The notes below the pieces were generated by a model. That model saw nothing but the letters and a program-made list of their open reading frames with translations. It had not been told where the DNA came from and made no database searches. Below are positions 37,273 to 45,695 of a stretch of 46,885 bases of DNA, piece by piece (within the stretch, counting starts at the first letter, position 1; every line of letters starts with the position of its first letter). The translations under genes were made by a program, and so were the position numbers. The DNA is taken from NCBI GenBank assembly GCA_003138975.1, contig PLHQ01000059.1:1-46885 (forward strand), read 5' to 3'. Source of the stretch: Acidobacteriaceae bacterium (GTDB lineage Bacteria; Acidobacteriota; Terriglobia; Terriglobales; Acidobacteriaceae).

Positions 37273-38094
37273 TCAAGGTTTCGGTGGGCCCAGCACCTTT
37301 TCGATTGCCGACTGTGCCAAGGGCGCCATGATCTTATACCCCGCAGGGTTGGGATGCAGCCCGTCATCGGCCAGTTCTTTCCTCAAGTAGCCCTTGTCGT
37401 CGACCATGGCGCTGAAGTAGTCAAGATACAGGCAGGCATTAGACTTGTCGTTCGATGAAGTCGAGCAATAGCTCTTCAGCCAGCGGTTCAGCTCCAGAAT
37501 CTTCTCTGGAGAGCGCTGCGCAAAAAGATCCTGCGACCGCGGCGTGTAGTTGTGTACCGGCAGCATCGAGGAGTAGATCACCTTGATATCGTGCGCGCGG
37601 GCGAGTTCGGCCATCGAGGCGTAGTTGGCCTCAATGTCTTCGAGCCGCATAGGACCGGTATTGCCCGCAATGTCGTTCGTGCCCGCAAGAATGATGACGA
37701 CTTTGGGATGAAGATCGATCACGTCCTGGCGAAAACGCACCAGCATCTGCGGCGTAGTCTGGCCGCCGATGCCGCGATTGACGTAAAACTTGCCGGGAAA
37801 ATATTCGTCAAGGTGCCAAATGTCGGTAATGGAGTCCCCGAAGAAAACAACGCGGTTCTCGCCAGCCGCCGGCGCTTGCAGCGCCGCGTTGGCGTCGCGG
37901 TAGCGCGTCAGCTGTCCGAAATCGTCGGTGAAGACCGCGATTCGCGAAGCCCGGTACTGGTCAAGACCGGCGAAGCCGCTGGTCGGAATGCCGGGCTGCG
38001 CCTGCGGCGCGGGATGGGCGGGTTGCTGGGCCAGGGCGGCGATCGCTAGAACGACCACCGATACAAACTTTACGGCCGATAGTCGCATCGTCAT
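37273..38094 (-). CDS. Secreted SGNH/GDSL hydrolase
   Basis: A 273-residue secreted esterase-type protein with signal VSVVVLAIAALAQQ and the four SGNH blocks: FFGDSITD (nucleophile Ser), GIGGQTTPQ, AGTNDIAG and DGLHPNPAGY (Asp/His). Family members deacylate carbohydrates, lipids or glycan acetyl groups. AGGT precedes the ATG at 38092-38094. It begins 31 bases after the ETF:quinone oxidoreductase gene and may be read through from it, although a functional link is not obvious. Confidence 0.9.
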   Translation of the reverse strand: MTMRLSAVKFVSVVVLAIAALAQQPAHPAPQAQPGIPTSGFAGLDQYRASRIAVFTDDFGQLTRYRDANAALQAPAAGENRVVFFGDSITDIWHLDEYFPGKFYVNRGIGGQTTPQMLVRFRQDVIDLHPKVVIILAGTNDIAGNTGPMRLEDIEANYASMAELARAHDIKVIYSSMLPVHNYTPRSQDLFAQRSPEKILELNRWLKSYCSTSSNDKSNACLYLDYFSAMVDDKGYLRKELADDGLHPNPAGYKIMAPLAQSAIEKVLGPPKP

Positions 38095-38125
38095 GCCTAC
38101 CTTACCTAGATCGAGCCTCAGAACT

Positions 38126-39841
38126 TCACATGCCGTCGTAATTTGGTCCGCCGCCGCCTTCTGGTGGCACCCAGGTGATGATCTGATATGGGTCGGCGAT
38201 GTCGCAGGTTTTGCAGTGGACGCAATTCGACGGGTTCAGGCTTATTCGCTTTCCGTTGGGCTGGCCGGCGTCGTCGACCATTTCGTAGACGTTCGCGGGA
38301 CAGAAATTCTGGCAGGGGCTGCCGAATTCTTTCACGCATCGAGTGTTGCAAATGTTGGTGTCGTGAATGACCAGGTGTGCGGGCTGGTCTTCTTCGTGCT
38401 TGGTGCCGGAGTGGTAAAGATCGGTGAGCTTGTCGAAGGTAAGTTTGCCGTCGCCTTTGGCGGGGCCGAGCAGGTGGGCTTCGTTGCCGCCGTCAGCGGG
38501 CAATTCCGCGAGTTTGTGCATGTGCTCGTGGCCAGCTTTCGCAGGATAACGGTTGCGCAGGCCGCGCCCACCGGTGATCATCTGCAATCCAGTATGGAAC
38601 ATGCCGGCGTAAAGACCCTGCTCGAATCCCTGATGCATGTTGCGAACTTTCCAGAGTTCGTCCTTGATCCAGCTCGATTCGACTTTTTTCTGGTACTCGC
38701 CAAGCATGGCGGCCGACGAATCGTCTTTCTTCAGCGCATCAAACGCAGTCTCGGCGGCAAGCATTCCGCTCTTGATGGCGAGGTGAATTCCTTTAAGCCG
38801 CGCGGAGTTTAGAAAACCGGCGGAATCGCCGAGGATCATCCATCCGTTGCCCGCTACGGGCGGAATCGCCCACCAGCCGCCGTAGGGCATGGACTTCGCC
38901 CCGTAGCGAATCATCTTGCCGCCCTCAAGCAGCTTCGCGACCATGGGATGTTGTTTGAAATCCTGCAGCACGCGCTGCGGATCAAGCCGCGGGTCGGGAT
39001 AGTCGAGTCCGGTAACGAATCCGAGCGAAACGACATTGTCTTTGCCACCGTAGATCCAAGCGCCGCCGTATTCTTTCGGAGTGAGCGGCCAGCCCATGGT
39101 GTAGACGACTTCACCCGGCGCGATGCGGCCCGAGGGAACTTCCCAAAGTTCTTTCACGCCAATGCCGTAGGTTTGCGGGTTGGCGTCGCGCGCCAGATCG
39201 AATCGAGAAACCAGCTGTTTCGTTAGTGATCCACGCGGTCCTTCGGCGAGGATTGTGATCTTGGCGTTGAGATCGTAGCCCGGCTCGAAGTTCGATTTCT
39301 GATGGCCCTCTTTGTCGACGCCCTTGTCGTCGGTGCGAACCCCCGTGACGCGGTCGCCGTCGAAAAGCAATTCAGATCCCGCGAATCCGGTGAAGATGGT
39401 GATGCCCGTCTCTTCCACCTTGCCGCCCAACCACTTCACAAAGCGGTTCAACGAGATCACATAGTTGCCATGATCCCGCAACGGCGGCGGCGTGATGGGC
39501 AGCTTGAACTTGCTCCTCTCGGTGAGAAAGTAAACGGCTTCGTTGGTCACTTCAGCATCGAGCGGCGCTTCCTTTTCGAATCCCGGAAGCAGTTCGCGCA
39601 TGGAGCGCGGATCGAGCAGCGCTCCGGAGAGACAGTGCTGGCCAACCTCGCGGGCTTTTTCCAGAACGTAGATGTTTTCTTTGCTGAGCTGCGAATCAGG
39701 ATGCGCCGCTTTGTGCTGGTCAATCAACTGCGACAAGCGCAGCGCACAGGCCATCCCAGCAGGCCCGCCACCGACGATGACCACATCGGCTGGCATCTGC
39801 GGGCGTTCAACGCCCTCAATGGGTTTGCGGAAGATCAGCAT
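38126..39841 (-). CDS. Electron-transfer flavoprotein:quinone oxidoreductase
   Basis: The 571-residue enzyme passes electrons from reduced ETF to membrane quinone, ending the pathway from acyl-CoA and amino-acid dehydrogenases. It has the FAD dinucleotide motif VIVGGGPAGMACALRL (21-36), GQHCLSGALLDP, ILAEGPRGSLTKQL, GDSAGFLN, and a C-terminal 4Fe-4S domain (about 490-545) with CNTRC, CQNFCPANVYE and NCVHCKTCDIADP, ending WVPPEGGGGPNY. Length equals the usual ~550-600. The ATG is three bases after the etfA stop, so the three ETF genes form an operon in the order etfB, etfA, this gene. Confidence 0.97.
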   Translation of the reverse strand: MLIFRKPIEGVERPQMPADVVIVGGGPAGMACALRLSQLIDQHKAAHPDSQLSKENIYVLEKAREVGQHCLSGALLDPRSMRELLPGFEKEAPLDAEVTNEAVYFLTERSKFKLPITPPPLRDHGNYVISLNRFVKWLGGKVEETGITIFTGFAGSELLFDGDRVTGVRTDDKGVDKEGHQKSNFEPGYDLNAKITILAEGPRGSLTKQLVSRFDLARDANPQTYGIGVKELWEVPSGRIAPGEVVYTMGWPLTPKEYGGAWIYGGKDNVVSLGFVTGLDYPDPRLDPQRVLQDFKQHPMVAKLLEGGKMIRYGAKSMPYGGWWAIPPVAGNGWMILGDSAGFLNSARLKGIHLAIKSGMLAAETAFDALKKDDSSAAMLGEYQKKVESSWIKDELWKVRNMHQGFEQGLYAGMFHTGLQMITGGRGLRNRYPAKAGHEHMHKLAELPADGGNEAHLLGPAKGDGKLTFDKLTDLYHSGTKHEEDQPAHLVIHDTNICNTRCVKEFGSPCQNFCPANVYEMVDDAGQPNGKRISLNPSNCVHCKTCDIADPYQIITWVPPEGGGGPNYDGM

Positions 39842-39844
39842 CCG

Positions 39845-40840
39845 CTAGCTTCCTGCTTTCGCCTTTTTCACTTCTTCAATCAAGGGCGGGACGATATCGA
39901 AGAGATTTCCAACAATCGCATAGTCGGCGATTTCGAAAATCGGCGCCTCGGAATCTTTGTTGACCGCGATGATTGTGCGCGAGCCCTTCATGCCGACGAT
40001 GTGCTGAATCGCACCGCTGATACCGAGTGCCAGGTAAAGTTTGGGTGCAACCGTCTGTCCCGAGGACCCGATCTGGCGGTCCATAGGGAGCCAGCCGGAG
40101 TCGCAGATGGGGCGCGAAGCAGCGAGGTCGCCGCCAAGAGCGTCGGCGAGTTGTTTGGCAATCTCGATATTTTTCTGCTCTTTGATGCCGCGGCCAACCG
40201 AGACGATGATTTCAGCCTGCGTGAGGTCGACCGCCTGCTTGGCCTCTTTGAAGACTTCCTGCGGCTTGTTGCGAACCACACCGTCCGCGATTTCGACGTT
40301 CACGGTTTCGACCGGAGCCGCGCTGGCACCGGCTTCGGCCTTGTCTCCGCGGAAAGCTCCATTCTGAAAAGTAGCAAACCACGGGGCATCGCTGGTGAAG
40401 CTGACGTCGGCAGCCAGCTTGCCTTGAAACATCTGGCGGGTGAAAACGAGCTTTCCGTTTTCGTGCTTGAAGCCAATGCAGTCGCTGATCACGGTGCGTC
40501 CCATGGCCGTCGCCAGCTTGGGAACGAAGTCGCGCACCTGGTACGTGTGCGGCATCAGCACGAGCTTCGGCTGTTTGGCTGCGAGCAATTGTTTCAGCGC
40601 CTCGGCGAAAGCATCGGGCGTGTAAGGCTCGAGCTTCGGCGATTCGACGGCGTAGACCTTCGCCACTTTCTTTGCAGCCACTTCGGCGGCGATCGACGAC
40701 GCGCTTGCACCTACGACGGCGGCCTCCAAAGTCCAGCCCGTGGCGGCGGTAATGGCTTGGCCGGCGGTGATGGTCTCCCAGGAGACCCGGTTAAGTTTGT
40801 TTTCGCGTTGTTCAACGATTACTAAGATGGTATCGGGCAT
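39845..40840 (-). CDS. etfA: Electron-transfer flavoprotein subunit alpha
   Basis: A 331-residue ETF alpha subunit. The N-domain begins ILVIVEQRENKLNRVSWE; the C-terminal FAD-binding domain shows VSVGRGIKEQKN, ASRPICDSGWLPMDRQIGSSGQTV, LALGISGAIQHIVGMK and IIAVNKDSEAPIFEIADYAI, all standard. It pairs with EtfB to hold FAD and AMP and shuttle electrons from several dehydrogenases. It follows etfB by 91 bases that hold no gene and precedes the quinone oxidoreductase gene. Confidence 0.97.
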   Translation of the reverse strand: MPDTILVIVEQRENKLNRVSWETITAGQAITAATGWTLEAAVVGASASSIAAEVAAKKVAKVYAVESPKLEPYTPDAFAEALKQLLAAKQPKLVLMPHTYQVRDFVPKLATAMGRTVISDCIGFKHENGKLVFTRQMFQGKLAADVSFTSDAPWFATFQNGAFRGDKAEAGASAAPVETVNVEIADGVVRNKPQEVFKEAKQAVDLTQAEIIVSVGRGIKEQKNIEIAKQLADALGGDLAASRPICDSGWLPMDRQIGSSGQTVAPKLYLALGISGAIQHIVGMKGSRTIIAVNKDSEAPIFEIADYAIVGNLFDIVPPLIEEVKKAKAGS

Positions 40841-40931
40841 AAGAGCGGTTCTTGGTTCTCAGTTCTCGGCAAGACGGCCGAGTTTCGTTCGGCGGACAGC
40901 CGAGGGAAGCTGTTCCCACCAGCATTGGTTG

Positions 40932-41702
40932 CTAAATTACGCGCAACTCGTTGCGCAGTTTGTCGACTAATTTCTTAGCGATCTCCGACGGCGAGCCCTC
41001 GATGTGTTCCGTCTTCTTCGTTTTCTGCGGAACGTACAGGCGTTCGATTTTTTGCAGATTCTCGCCGATGGCAGGCTGCACCTCCGCTAGCGTCACCTTG
41101 CGCAGCGGCTTGTTTTTCGCCTGCTTGATGCCGATCAGCGTGGCATAGCGCAGCTTGTTAATTCCAGACTGAATGGTGAGCACGGCAGGCAGCGGCATGT
41201 CGACGAACTGAAAGAATCCGGCTTCGAGTTCGCGCTTCACGCGGATACCGGTGTCGTTTTTTTCAATCTGCATGATGATGGTCGCGTGCGGCCAGCCCAG
41301 CAACTCAGCGAGGATGACTCCAGTCTGCGCGTAGCCATAGTCGTCGGATTGCAGGCCGGTGAAGATCAGGTCAAATTTTTCGTCTTTGATGGCCGCGGCA
41401 AAGGCTTTCGCCGTATTGAAGGCGTCGAGTCCTACAAAGGCATTGTCTTCCAGATGAATGGCGCGGTCGGCGCCTTTGGCCAAAGCCTCGCGCAGCACCT
41501 GCTGCGAGCGGGCCGGACCGGAAGTGATGACCACCACTTCTCCGGTATGCTTTTCTTTCTGGCGCAGCGCCTCTTCCAGGGCGTAGGCGTCCGGCTCGTT
41601 CACTTCATACGAGACGTCTTCGCGGATCCACGCAGCGCTTTCGTTGAGCTTGAGCGGCGCATCCTTCTGCGGCACCTGCTTCATGCAAACCAGGATTTTC
41701 AA
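40932..41702 (-). CDS. etfB: Electron-transfer flavoprotein subunit beta
   Basis: A 256-residue ETF beta subunit starting MKILVCMKQVPQKDAPL, with NEPDAYALEEALR, LAKGADRAIHLED (AMP-binding region), GLQSDDYGYAQTG and ELEAGFFQFVDMPLPAVLTIQSGINKLRYA segments. The start is TTG at 41700-41702: AGGAG lies six bases upstream and the residues from Lys2 are the family N-terminus; the internal ATG six codons later would delete the first strand. First gene of the ETF operon. Confidence 0.96.
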   Translation of the reverse strand: MKILVCMKQVPQKDAPLKLNESAAWIREDVSYEVNEPDAYALEEALRQKEKHTGEVVVITSGPARSQQVLREALAKGADRAIHLEDNAFVGLDAFNTAKAFAAAIKDEKFDLIFTGLQSDDYGYAQTGVILAELLGWPHATIIMQIEKNDTGIRVKRELEAGFFQFVDMPLPAVLTIQSGINKLRYATLIGIKQAKNKPLRKVTLAEVQPAIGENLQKIERLYVPQKTKKTEHIEGSPSEIAKKLVDKLRNELRVI

Positions 41703-41801
41703 ACGTGACTCCTTCGCTCCTGTGGCTTCCGGAAGCCACAGGGAAACCCACCAGTATAAATGAGCGGTCGGCAATTGGCACACAGATTGATGGGGCGGCA
41801 C

Positions 41802-42077
41802 TTATTCGGTGAAGACGACGGACTGCACCCCGGAAATCTCGAAGCGCTTCCGGCAACGCATGTTCTTGCAGGCCATCAGGTCGTCTTTGCGCAGCATGTA
41901 GGAGCGGGCCTTGGCAAAACGGGCGCGGTCGCGTTCATCGGCGCGGCCTGCGAGCTGGCGCTTCTTGGTGCGCACCACCCAGGTGACTTCATACTCCGCA
42001 GGCTGGTGGCAATGGGGACAATTTAAAGTTGCTAGTTTCTTTTCAGTGCGCTCGTCAAAAAAATCGCGTTCTTCCAT
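41802..42077 (-). CDS. Small zinc-ribbon-like protein
   Basis: A 91-residue cytoplasmic protein with two cysteine pairs, CPHC (about residue 20) and CKNMRC (about residues 70-75), a spacing suited to one Zn2+ ribbon with a basic helical insertion between (KKRQLAGRADERDRARFAKA). No named family recognised. It lies 99 bases upstream of etfB on the same strand and is divergent from a tiny basic protein. Nucleic-acid or protein binding is plausible but unproven. Confidence 0.7.
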   Translation of the reverse strand: MEERDFFDERTEKKLATLNCPHCHQPAEYEVTWVVRTKKRQLAGRADERDRARFAKARSYMLRKDDLMACKNMRCRKRFEISGVQSVVFTE

Positions 42078-42098
42078 AGTCAGCAGTAGGTCGCCACT

Positions 42099-42151
42099 GT
42101 TGATCGTAAGCCGGTCACCCGCTGTTTCGCAATCAGCGTCGGTCGATCAAC
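42099..42151. repeat. Inverted repeat between divergent small genes
   Basis: GTTGATCG (42099-42106) and CGATCAAC (42144-42151) are perfect inverted copies 37 bases apart, centred between the zinc-ribbon gene and the tiny basic gene. Possible operator for a dimeric regulator, or chance. Confidence 0.4.
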
Positions 42152-42199
42152 TGCGAAAGATGATTATTACAGTTTTGCAGCAGACAAAGCTATGGCAAC

Positions 42200-42376
42200 A
42201 TGAATGTTATGGCGCGCAAGAAGAAAGTAAAGCGGTTTCGAGCCGTGCAGGCCGTAAAAGAATTGGCGCGGGAACGCATGGGCGCGCCCCCGGCGGCGAA
42301 GGTTGTTCCTCACAAGAAGAAGAACCCGGCAAAGCACAAAGCTACGCTGGGAAGGCTGTTGGGCGAGACCGAGTGA
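42200..42376 (+). CDS. Tiny basic protein, 58 residues
   Basis: The frame starts ATG 42200 (or ATG 42209, 55 residues) and reads MARKKKVKRFRAVQAVKELA near the N-terminus, then a Pro/Ala stretch and a second Lys-rich cluster (PHKKKNPAKHK), ending LLGETE. The bias to Lys/Arg with an amphipathic helix suggests RNA, DNA or ribosome contact; no family recognised. Clean codon use, a discrete charged pattern at both ends and a stop 12 bases before the convergent lipoprotein gene support it as real despite its size. No clear ribosome site. Confidence 0.5.
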   Translation: MNVMARKKKVKRFRAVQAVKELARERMGAPPAAKVVPHKKKNPAKHKATLGRLLGETE

Positions 42377-42388
42377 TTACGGGCGGCC

Positions 42389-43030
42389 TTAGTTGAAGGT
42401 TGCGGTCACAATGCGGTCAGTTTGTAGGAATACCGTGCATGTCGTTCCGGAACTCGTATCGCAATTTGCCCATGTGACAGAACTGGATGGACTGATCGGC
42501 GTGCCGGTGAGTGTAACGGTTGTGCCGGTCGTAAACTGTGCCGCACAGGTTGTTCCGCAGTTAATGCCCGCGGGCGCGCTGCTGACTGTCCCCGTCCCTC
42601 CGCCGATGGTCACCGCCAAGTTGCTCAAAGCTCCGCCTTGCGGGCAGCCGTCACTGAGAGGGCCATCCACAGTGATAAGAGCGGAGTTGCTAGTTACCTG
42701 ATTGGGACTGTCATAGAAAGTGGCGTAAACATTTGCTGTGCCGCAGCCAATGTTTGGACTCACCACCCCGGCGCTGGTGACCTGGGCCACTTGCGGTGTA
42801 TCCGACTGCCAGGTCACTAGACTCGTGATGTCTTTGGTCGCCGGCGGGTGGATGTAGGTTCCGGAGGCTGTGAAGTTCACGTATAAACTAGGATCGATCG
42901 CGCCAAAAGTTGCACCGGAGGGCGCGATCAAAATCGACACCAGGTGCTGGTTGTACCCGCAGCTGGAGACGTTCACCAGAAATGTCGCGGTGGCGATAAG
43001 GGCGAGGATGCTGAACCACTTCCGGCTCAT
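42389..43030 (-). CDS. Ig-like lipoprotein, second copy
   Basis: A 213-residue lipoprotein precursor with signal FSILALIATATFLVNVSSC. An Ig-like group 2 domain follows (LVSILIAPSGATFG, DITSLVTWQSDTPQVAQV), then a beta domain with paired cysteines (GINCGTTCAAQF, ANCDTSSGTTC) resembling surface beta-repeat modules. Plan and size match the lipoprotein at 31487-32149 but sequence identity is low. AGGAG seven bases before ATG 43028-43030 fixes the start. Function unknown. Confidence 0.8.
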   Translation of the reverse strand: MSRKWFSILALIATATFLVNVSSCGYNQHLVSILIAPSGATFGAIDPSLYVNFTASGTYIHPPATKDITSLVTWQSDTPQVAQVTSAGVVSPNIGCGTANVYATFYDSPNQVTSNSALITVDGPLSDGCPQGGALSNLAVTIGGGTGTVSSAPAGINCGTTCAAQFTTGTTVTLTGTPISPSSSVTWANCDTSSGTTCTVFLQTDRIVTATFN

Positions 43031-43145
43031 CAACGAACTCCTGGGGCAAACGATGCGGCTGAATGCTCGTGCATTGGGGATGGGGCCAATTTAGTCAAGA
43101 ATGGGGCAAAAAGCAATCGTTAACGGCGAGGTTGATCAACCTTCG

Positions 43146-44195
43146 TCACCCCTTTACAGCTTCGGCGACTACGTCCGCAAACCTGCGGATATCGTCTTCT
43201 GTGGTGTCAAACGAGCACATCCATCGCACGATCGATTCCTCCTCCATCCACATATAGAAGAAGTAATGCTGCTTGATCTTCTCGATGGAGTGGCGCGGGA
43301 TCTGGGCGAAAACGCCGTTCGCCTCCACCTTCCATACAACTCTGACTCCCGGAACGCGGCTAACTTCTTTTTCCAGGAGTCGTGCCATGCGGTTGGCGTG
43401 TTCGGCGCTGCGCCGCCAGAGATCGTTGATAAGCAACGCCTCAAATTGTGCGGCGATGAAGCGCATCTTCGACGCCAGTTGCATGCTTTGCTTGCGCAGA
43501 TACAGAAAGTCGTGGCTCAGTTCGGACCGGAAAAACACAACTGCTTCGCCGCCCAGGATACCATTCTTGGTGCCGCCGAAGGACAGCACGTCGACGCCTA
43601 GATCGCGTGTAGCCTGGCGAAGATTTTGGCCGAGGGAGGCGGCCGCGTTGGCAATGCGGGCTCCATCCATGTGCAGGAACATGCCATGCTCGTGGGCGAA
43701 GTGGGTCAGCGCTTGAATTTCTTCCGGACGGTAGACCGTCCCCATCTCCGTGGATTGCGTAATAGAAATCACGCGCGGCTGCGAGTGATGTTCATCGCCG
43801 ATCCCGTGATAGGCATGGCGGACGGAATCGAGGGTAATCTTGCCATCCTGCTGCGGCAGCGGAATCAGCTTGCAACCGGTGTGCTTCTCCGGCGCGCCGC
43901 ATTCGTCGGTGTAGATGTGGGCATGCGCGCTGCAGAGCACGGAGTGGAAGGAGCGGGTCAAAGCCTGCAGACTCAGAACATTCGCGCCAGTCCCGTTGAA
44001 GGTGAAAAAAACTGCGATGTCCGGTCCGAAATGCTCTTCAAACTTCTTGATCGCCGAACGAGTATAGGGATCGTCTCCGTAGGCAACTACATGGCCTTGG
44101 TTAGCGCGCGCAAGGGCCGCTAGAATCTCGGGATGGACGCCGGCATTATTGTCGCTGGCGAAGCTGCGGGTAGGCTGGGAAGAGGTCTGCTCCAT
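43146..44195 (-). CDS. ltaE: Threonine aldolase-type beta-eliminating lyase
   Basis: A 349-residue PLP enzyme of fold type I. It begins FASDNNAGVHPEIL (12-25), has FNGTGANVL (66-74), HMDGARIANA with the PLP Asp (175-184) and the Schiff-base lysine K210 in SFGGTKNG. Low-specificity L-threonine aldolases cleave threonine or allo-threonine to glycine and acetaldehyde; related lyases act on other beta-hydroxy amino acids. The start ATG at 44193-44195 excludes an upstream extension with no similarity. The 268 bases between it and the divergent efflux adaptor show no gene. Confidence 0.9.
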   Translation of the reverse strand: MEQTSSQPTRSFASDNNAGVHPEILAALARANQGHVVAYGDDPYTRSAIKKFEEHFGPDIAVFFTFNGTGANVLSLQALTRSFHSVLCSAHAHIYTDECGAPEKHTGCKLIPLPQQDGKITLDSVRHAYHGIGDEHHSQPRVISITQSTEMGTVYRPEEIQALTHFAHEHGMFLHMDGARIANAAASLGQNLRQATRDLGVDVLSFGGTKNGILGGEAVVFFRSELSHDFLYLRKQSMQLASKMRFIAAQFEALLINDLWRRSAEHANRMARLLEKEVSRVPGVRVVWKVEANGVFAQIPRHSIEKIKQHYFFYMWMEEESIVRWMCSFDTTEDDIRRFADVVAEAVKG

Positions 44196-44463
44196 AGGGC
44201 AACAATGTAGCAGAGTGAGATGACGAAACAGGAGGGGCACGAGTTCAGGCGGTTCACCCGCGTACAAAGGGCCGGCCTTCTCTATTTCTTCACTGGCGGG
44301 GCATGGATAATTTTGCGTCCTGGTGGCTCCTTGGGGAATCTTCTAATTGGTGTCTAACGCTATGAGTGTGCCGCCGTCTAAGTAGGCTCAGGGCTTTGCT
44401 GAAGAACGTCGGATTGAGTGTGGTTATTCGTCAACAAATGGGGGAGCGGCTAAGGGTAAATCT

Positions 44464-45573
44464 ATGTCCATAAGACTTCATAATCATTTGGCCCAGAGTC
44501 TTTTCCTGGTGGCACTGGCGGCGAGCGCCGGTACATTGGCGTGCTCGGGGAATGCCGCGCAGAATGTTCAGGCCCACGCGCCGGCCGGGATGCCGGTGAA
44601 AGTGCAAGAGGCCCACGCAACGCCGGTCAACGATGCCACGGAATACGTGGCTACACTCAAATCGCGCGATTCGGCCGTCATTATGCCGCAGGTGGAGGGC
44701 CAGGTCACGAAGATTCTCGTCCGCTCGGGCGAGTCGGTTACCGCCGGCGCGGCGCTGATGGACATCGATCCGCTCAAGCAGCAGGCCACAGTCAAGAGCC
44801 AGGAAAGCTCCCGCGCAGCACAACTGGCGAACCTGAACTGGACCAAGCAGCAGTATGAGCGCGCCCAGGGACTCTATTCCGCGGGCGTGGTTAGTAAGCA
44901 GGATCTCGACCAGGCGAAGTCCGCCATGGACGCGGCCCAGGCGCAGGTGGACTCCCTGGATGCGCAGGTGAGCGAACAGCAAGTGCAACTGCACTATTAC
45001 AAAGTCGTGGCCCCGTGGAGCGGAATTGTTGGAGATATTCCTGTTCGCGTGGGCGACCGGGTCACGAGCGCGACGCAACTGACGACGGTCGACAAGCCCG
45101 GCAGCCTGGAAGTTTACGTCTATGTGCCGATCGAGCATTCCGCGCAGCTCAAGATGAACCTGCCGGTGCAGGTCCTGGACAGCGACGGCAATGTGATGGC
45201 GAATAGCCGCATCAGCTTTATCTCACCGCAAGTGGACAACTCCACTCAGACGGTCCTGGCGAAGGCACGCATCGCTAATAGCAATGACGCGCTGCGGCAA
45301 TCGCAATTCATCCGGGCCCGCATCGTGTGGGGCACCCACGAGAACCCGGAGGTTCCCATTCTTGCTGTGTCGCGGCTGGCGGGACAGTATTTTGCCTTTG
45401 TCGCAGAACCGCAGAATGGCGGATCGTATGTGGCGCGGCAGAAGGCGCTGAAGATCGGGCAGACGGTCGGAAACGACTACGAAGTCCAGGATGGCATCAA
45501 GCCGGGCGACAAAGTGATCGTATCCGGAACTCAGTTCCTGCTGGATGGAGCACCGGTGATTCCGCAAGGCTGA
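44464..45573 (+). CDS. RND efflux periplasmic adaptor (MexA/AcrA type)
   Basis: A 369-residue membrane-fusion lipoprotein: signal SLFLVALAASAGTLAC with lipobox Cys near residue 27, first beta-barrel/lipoyl half (VIMPQVEGQVTKILVRSGESVTAG), an alpha-hairpin coiled coil (about 110-165), the second lipoyl half (YKVVAPWSGIVGDIPVRVGDRV) and barrel/membrane-proximal domains (SISPQVDN-type segment, IKPGDKVIVSGTQFL). It bridges the inner-membrane pump and an outer-membrane channel of the TolC type. The pump gene follows in the same direction after a 122-base spacer; no TolC gene lies within the window. Confidence 0.94.
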   Translation: MSIRLHNHLAQSLFLVALAASAGTLACSGNAAQNVQAHAPAGMPVKVQEAHATPVNDATEYVATLKSRDSAVIMPQVEGQVTKILVRSGESVTAGAALMDIDPLKQQATVKSQESSRAAQLANLNWTKQQYERAQGLYSAGVVSKQDLDQAKSAMDAAQAQVDSLDAQVSEQQVQLHYYKVVAPWSGIVGDIPVRVGDRVTSATQLTTVDKPGSLEVYVYVPIEHSAQLKMNLPVQVLDSDGNVMANSRISFISPQVDNSTQTVLAKARIANSNDALRQSQFIRARIVWGTHENPEVPILAVSRLAGQYFAFVAEPQNGGSYVARQKALKIGQTVGNDYEVQDGIKPGDKVIVSGTQFLLDGAPVIPQG

Positions 45574-45579
45574 TAAGCA

Positions 45580-45666
45580 GGCTTCGGCTTTCGGGCTCCG
45601 GGCTTCGACTCTAAAGTCGCAGTGTTTTCAAATAATTAAGAGGTCATCAACGGTTGAGCCGAAGCC
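45580..45666. repeat. Inverted-repeat spacer between adaptor and pump genes
   Basis: GGCTTCGGCT (45580-45589) and AGCCGAAGCC (45657-45666) are perfect inverted copies bounding the spacer; a small hairpin CGACT/AGTCG (45606-45619) lies between. The left side also repeats variants of GGGCTTCGG, the same kind of spacer seen between atp genes. Confidence 0.6.
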
Positions 45667-45695
45667 CGAGAACTGAGGTCTGAAAGCCGACTTCT

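Noticed and set aside
39302-40825. Long plus-strand open frame (507 codons) opposite etfA and the ETF:quinone oxidoreductase gene
   Set aside because: It is antisense to two complete genes with clear family motifs, has no ribosome site and its translation is rich in Arg, His and Ala without domains; it is a by-product of GC-rich codon use.
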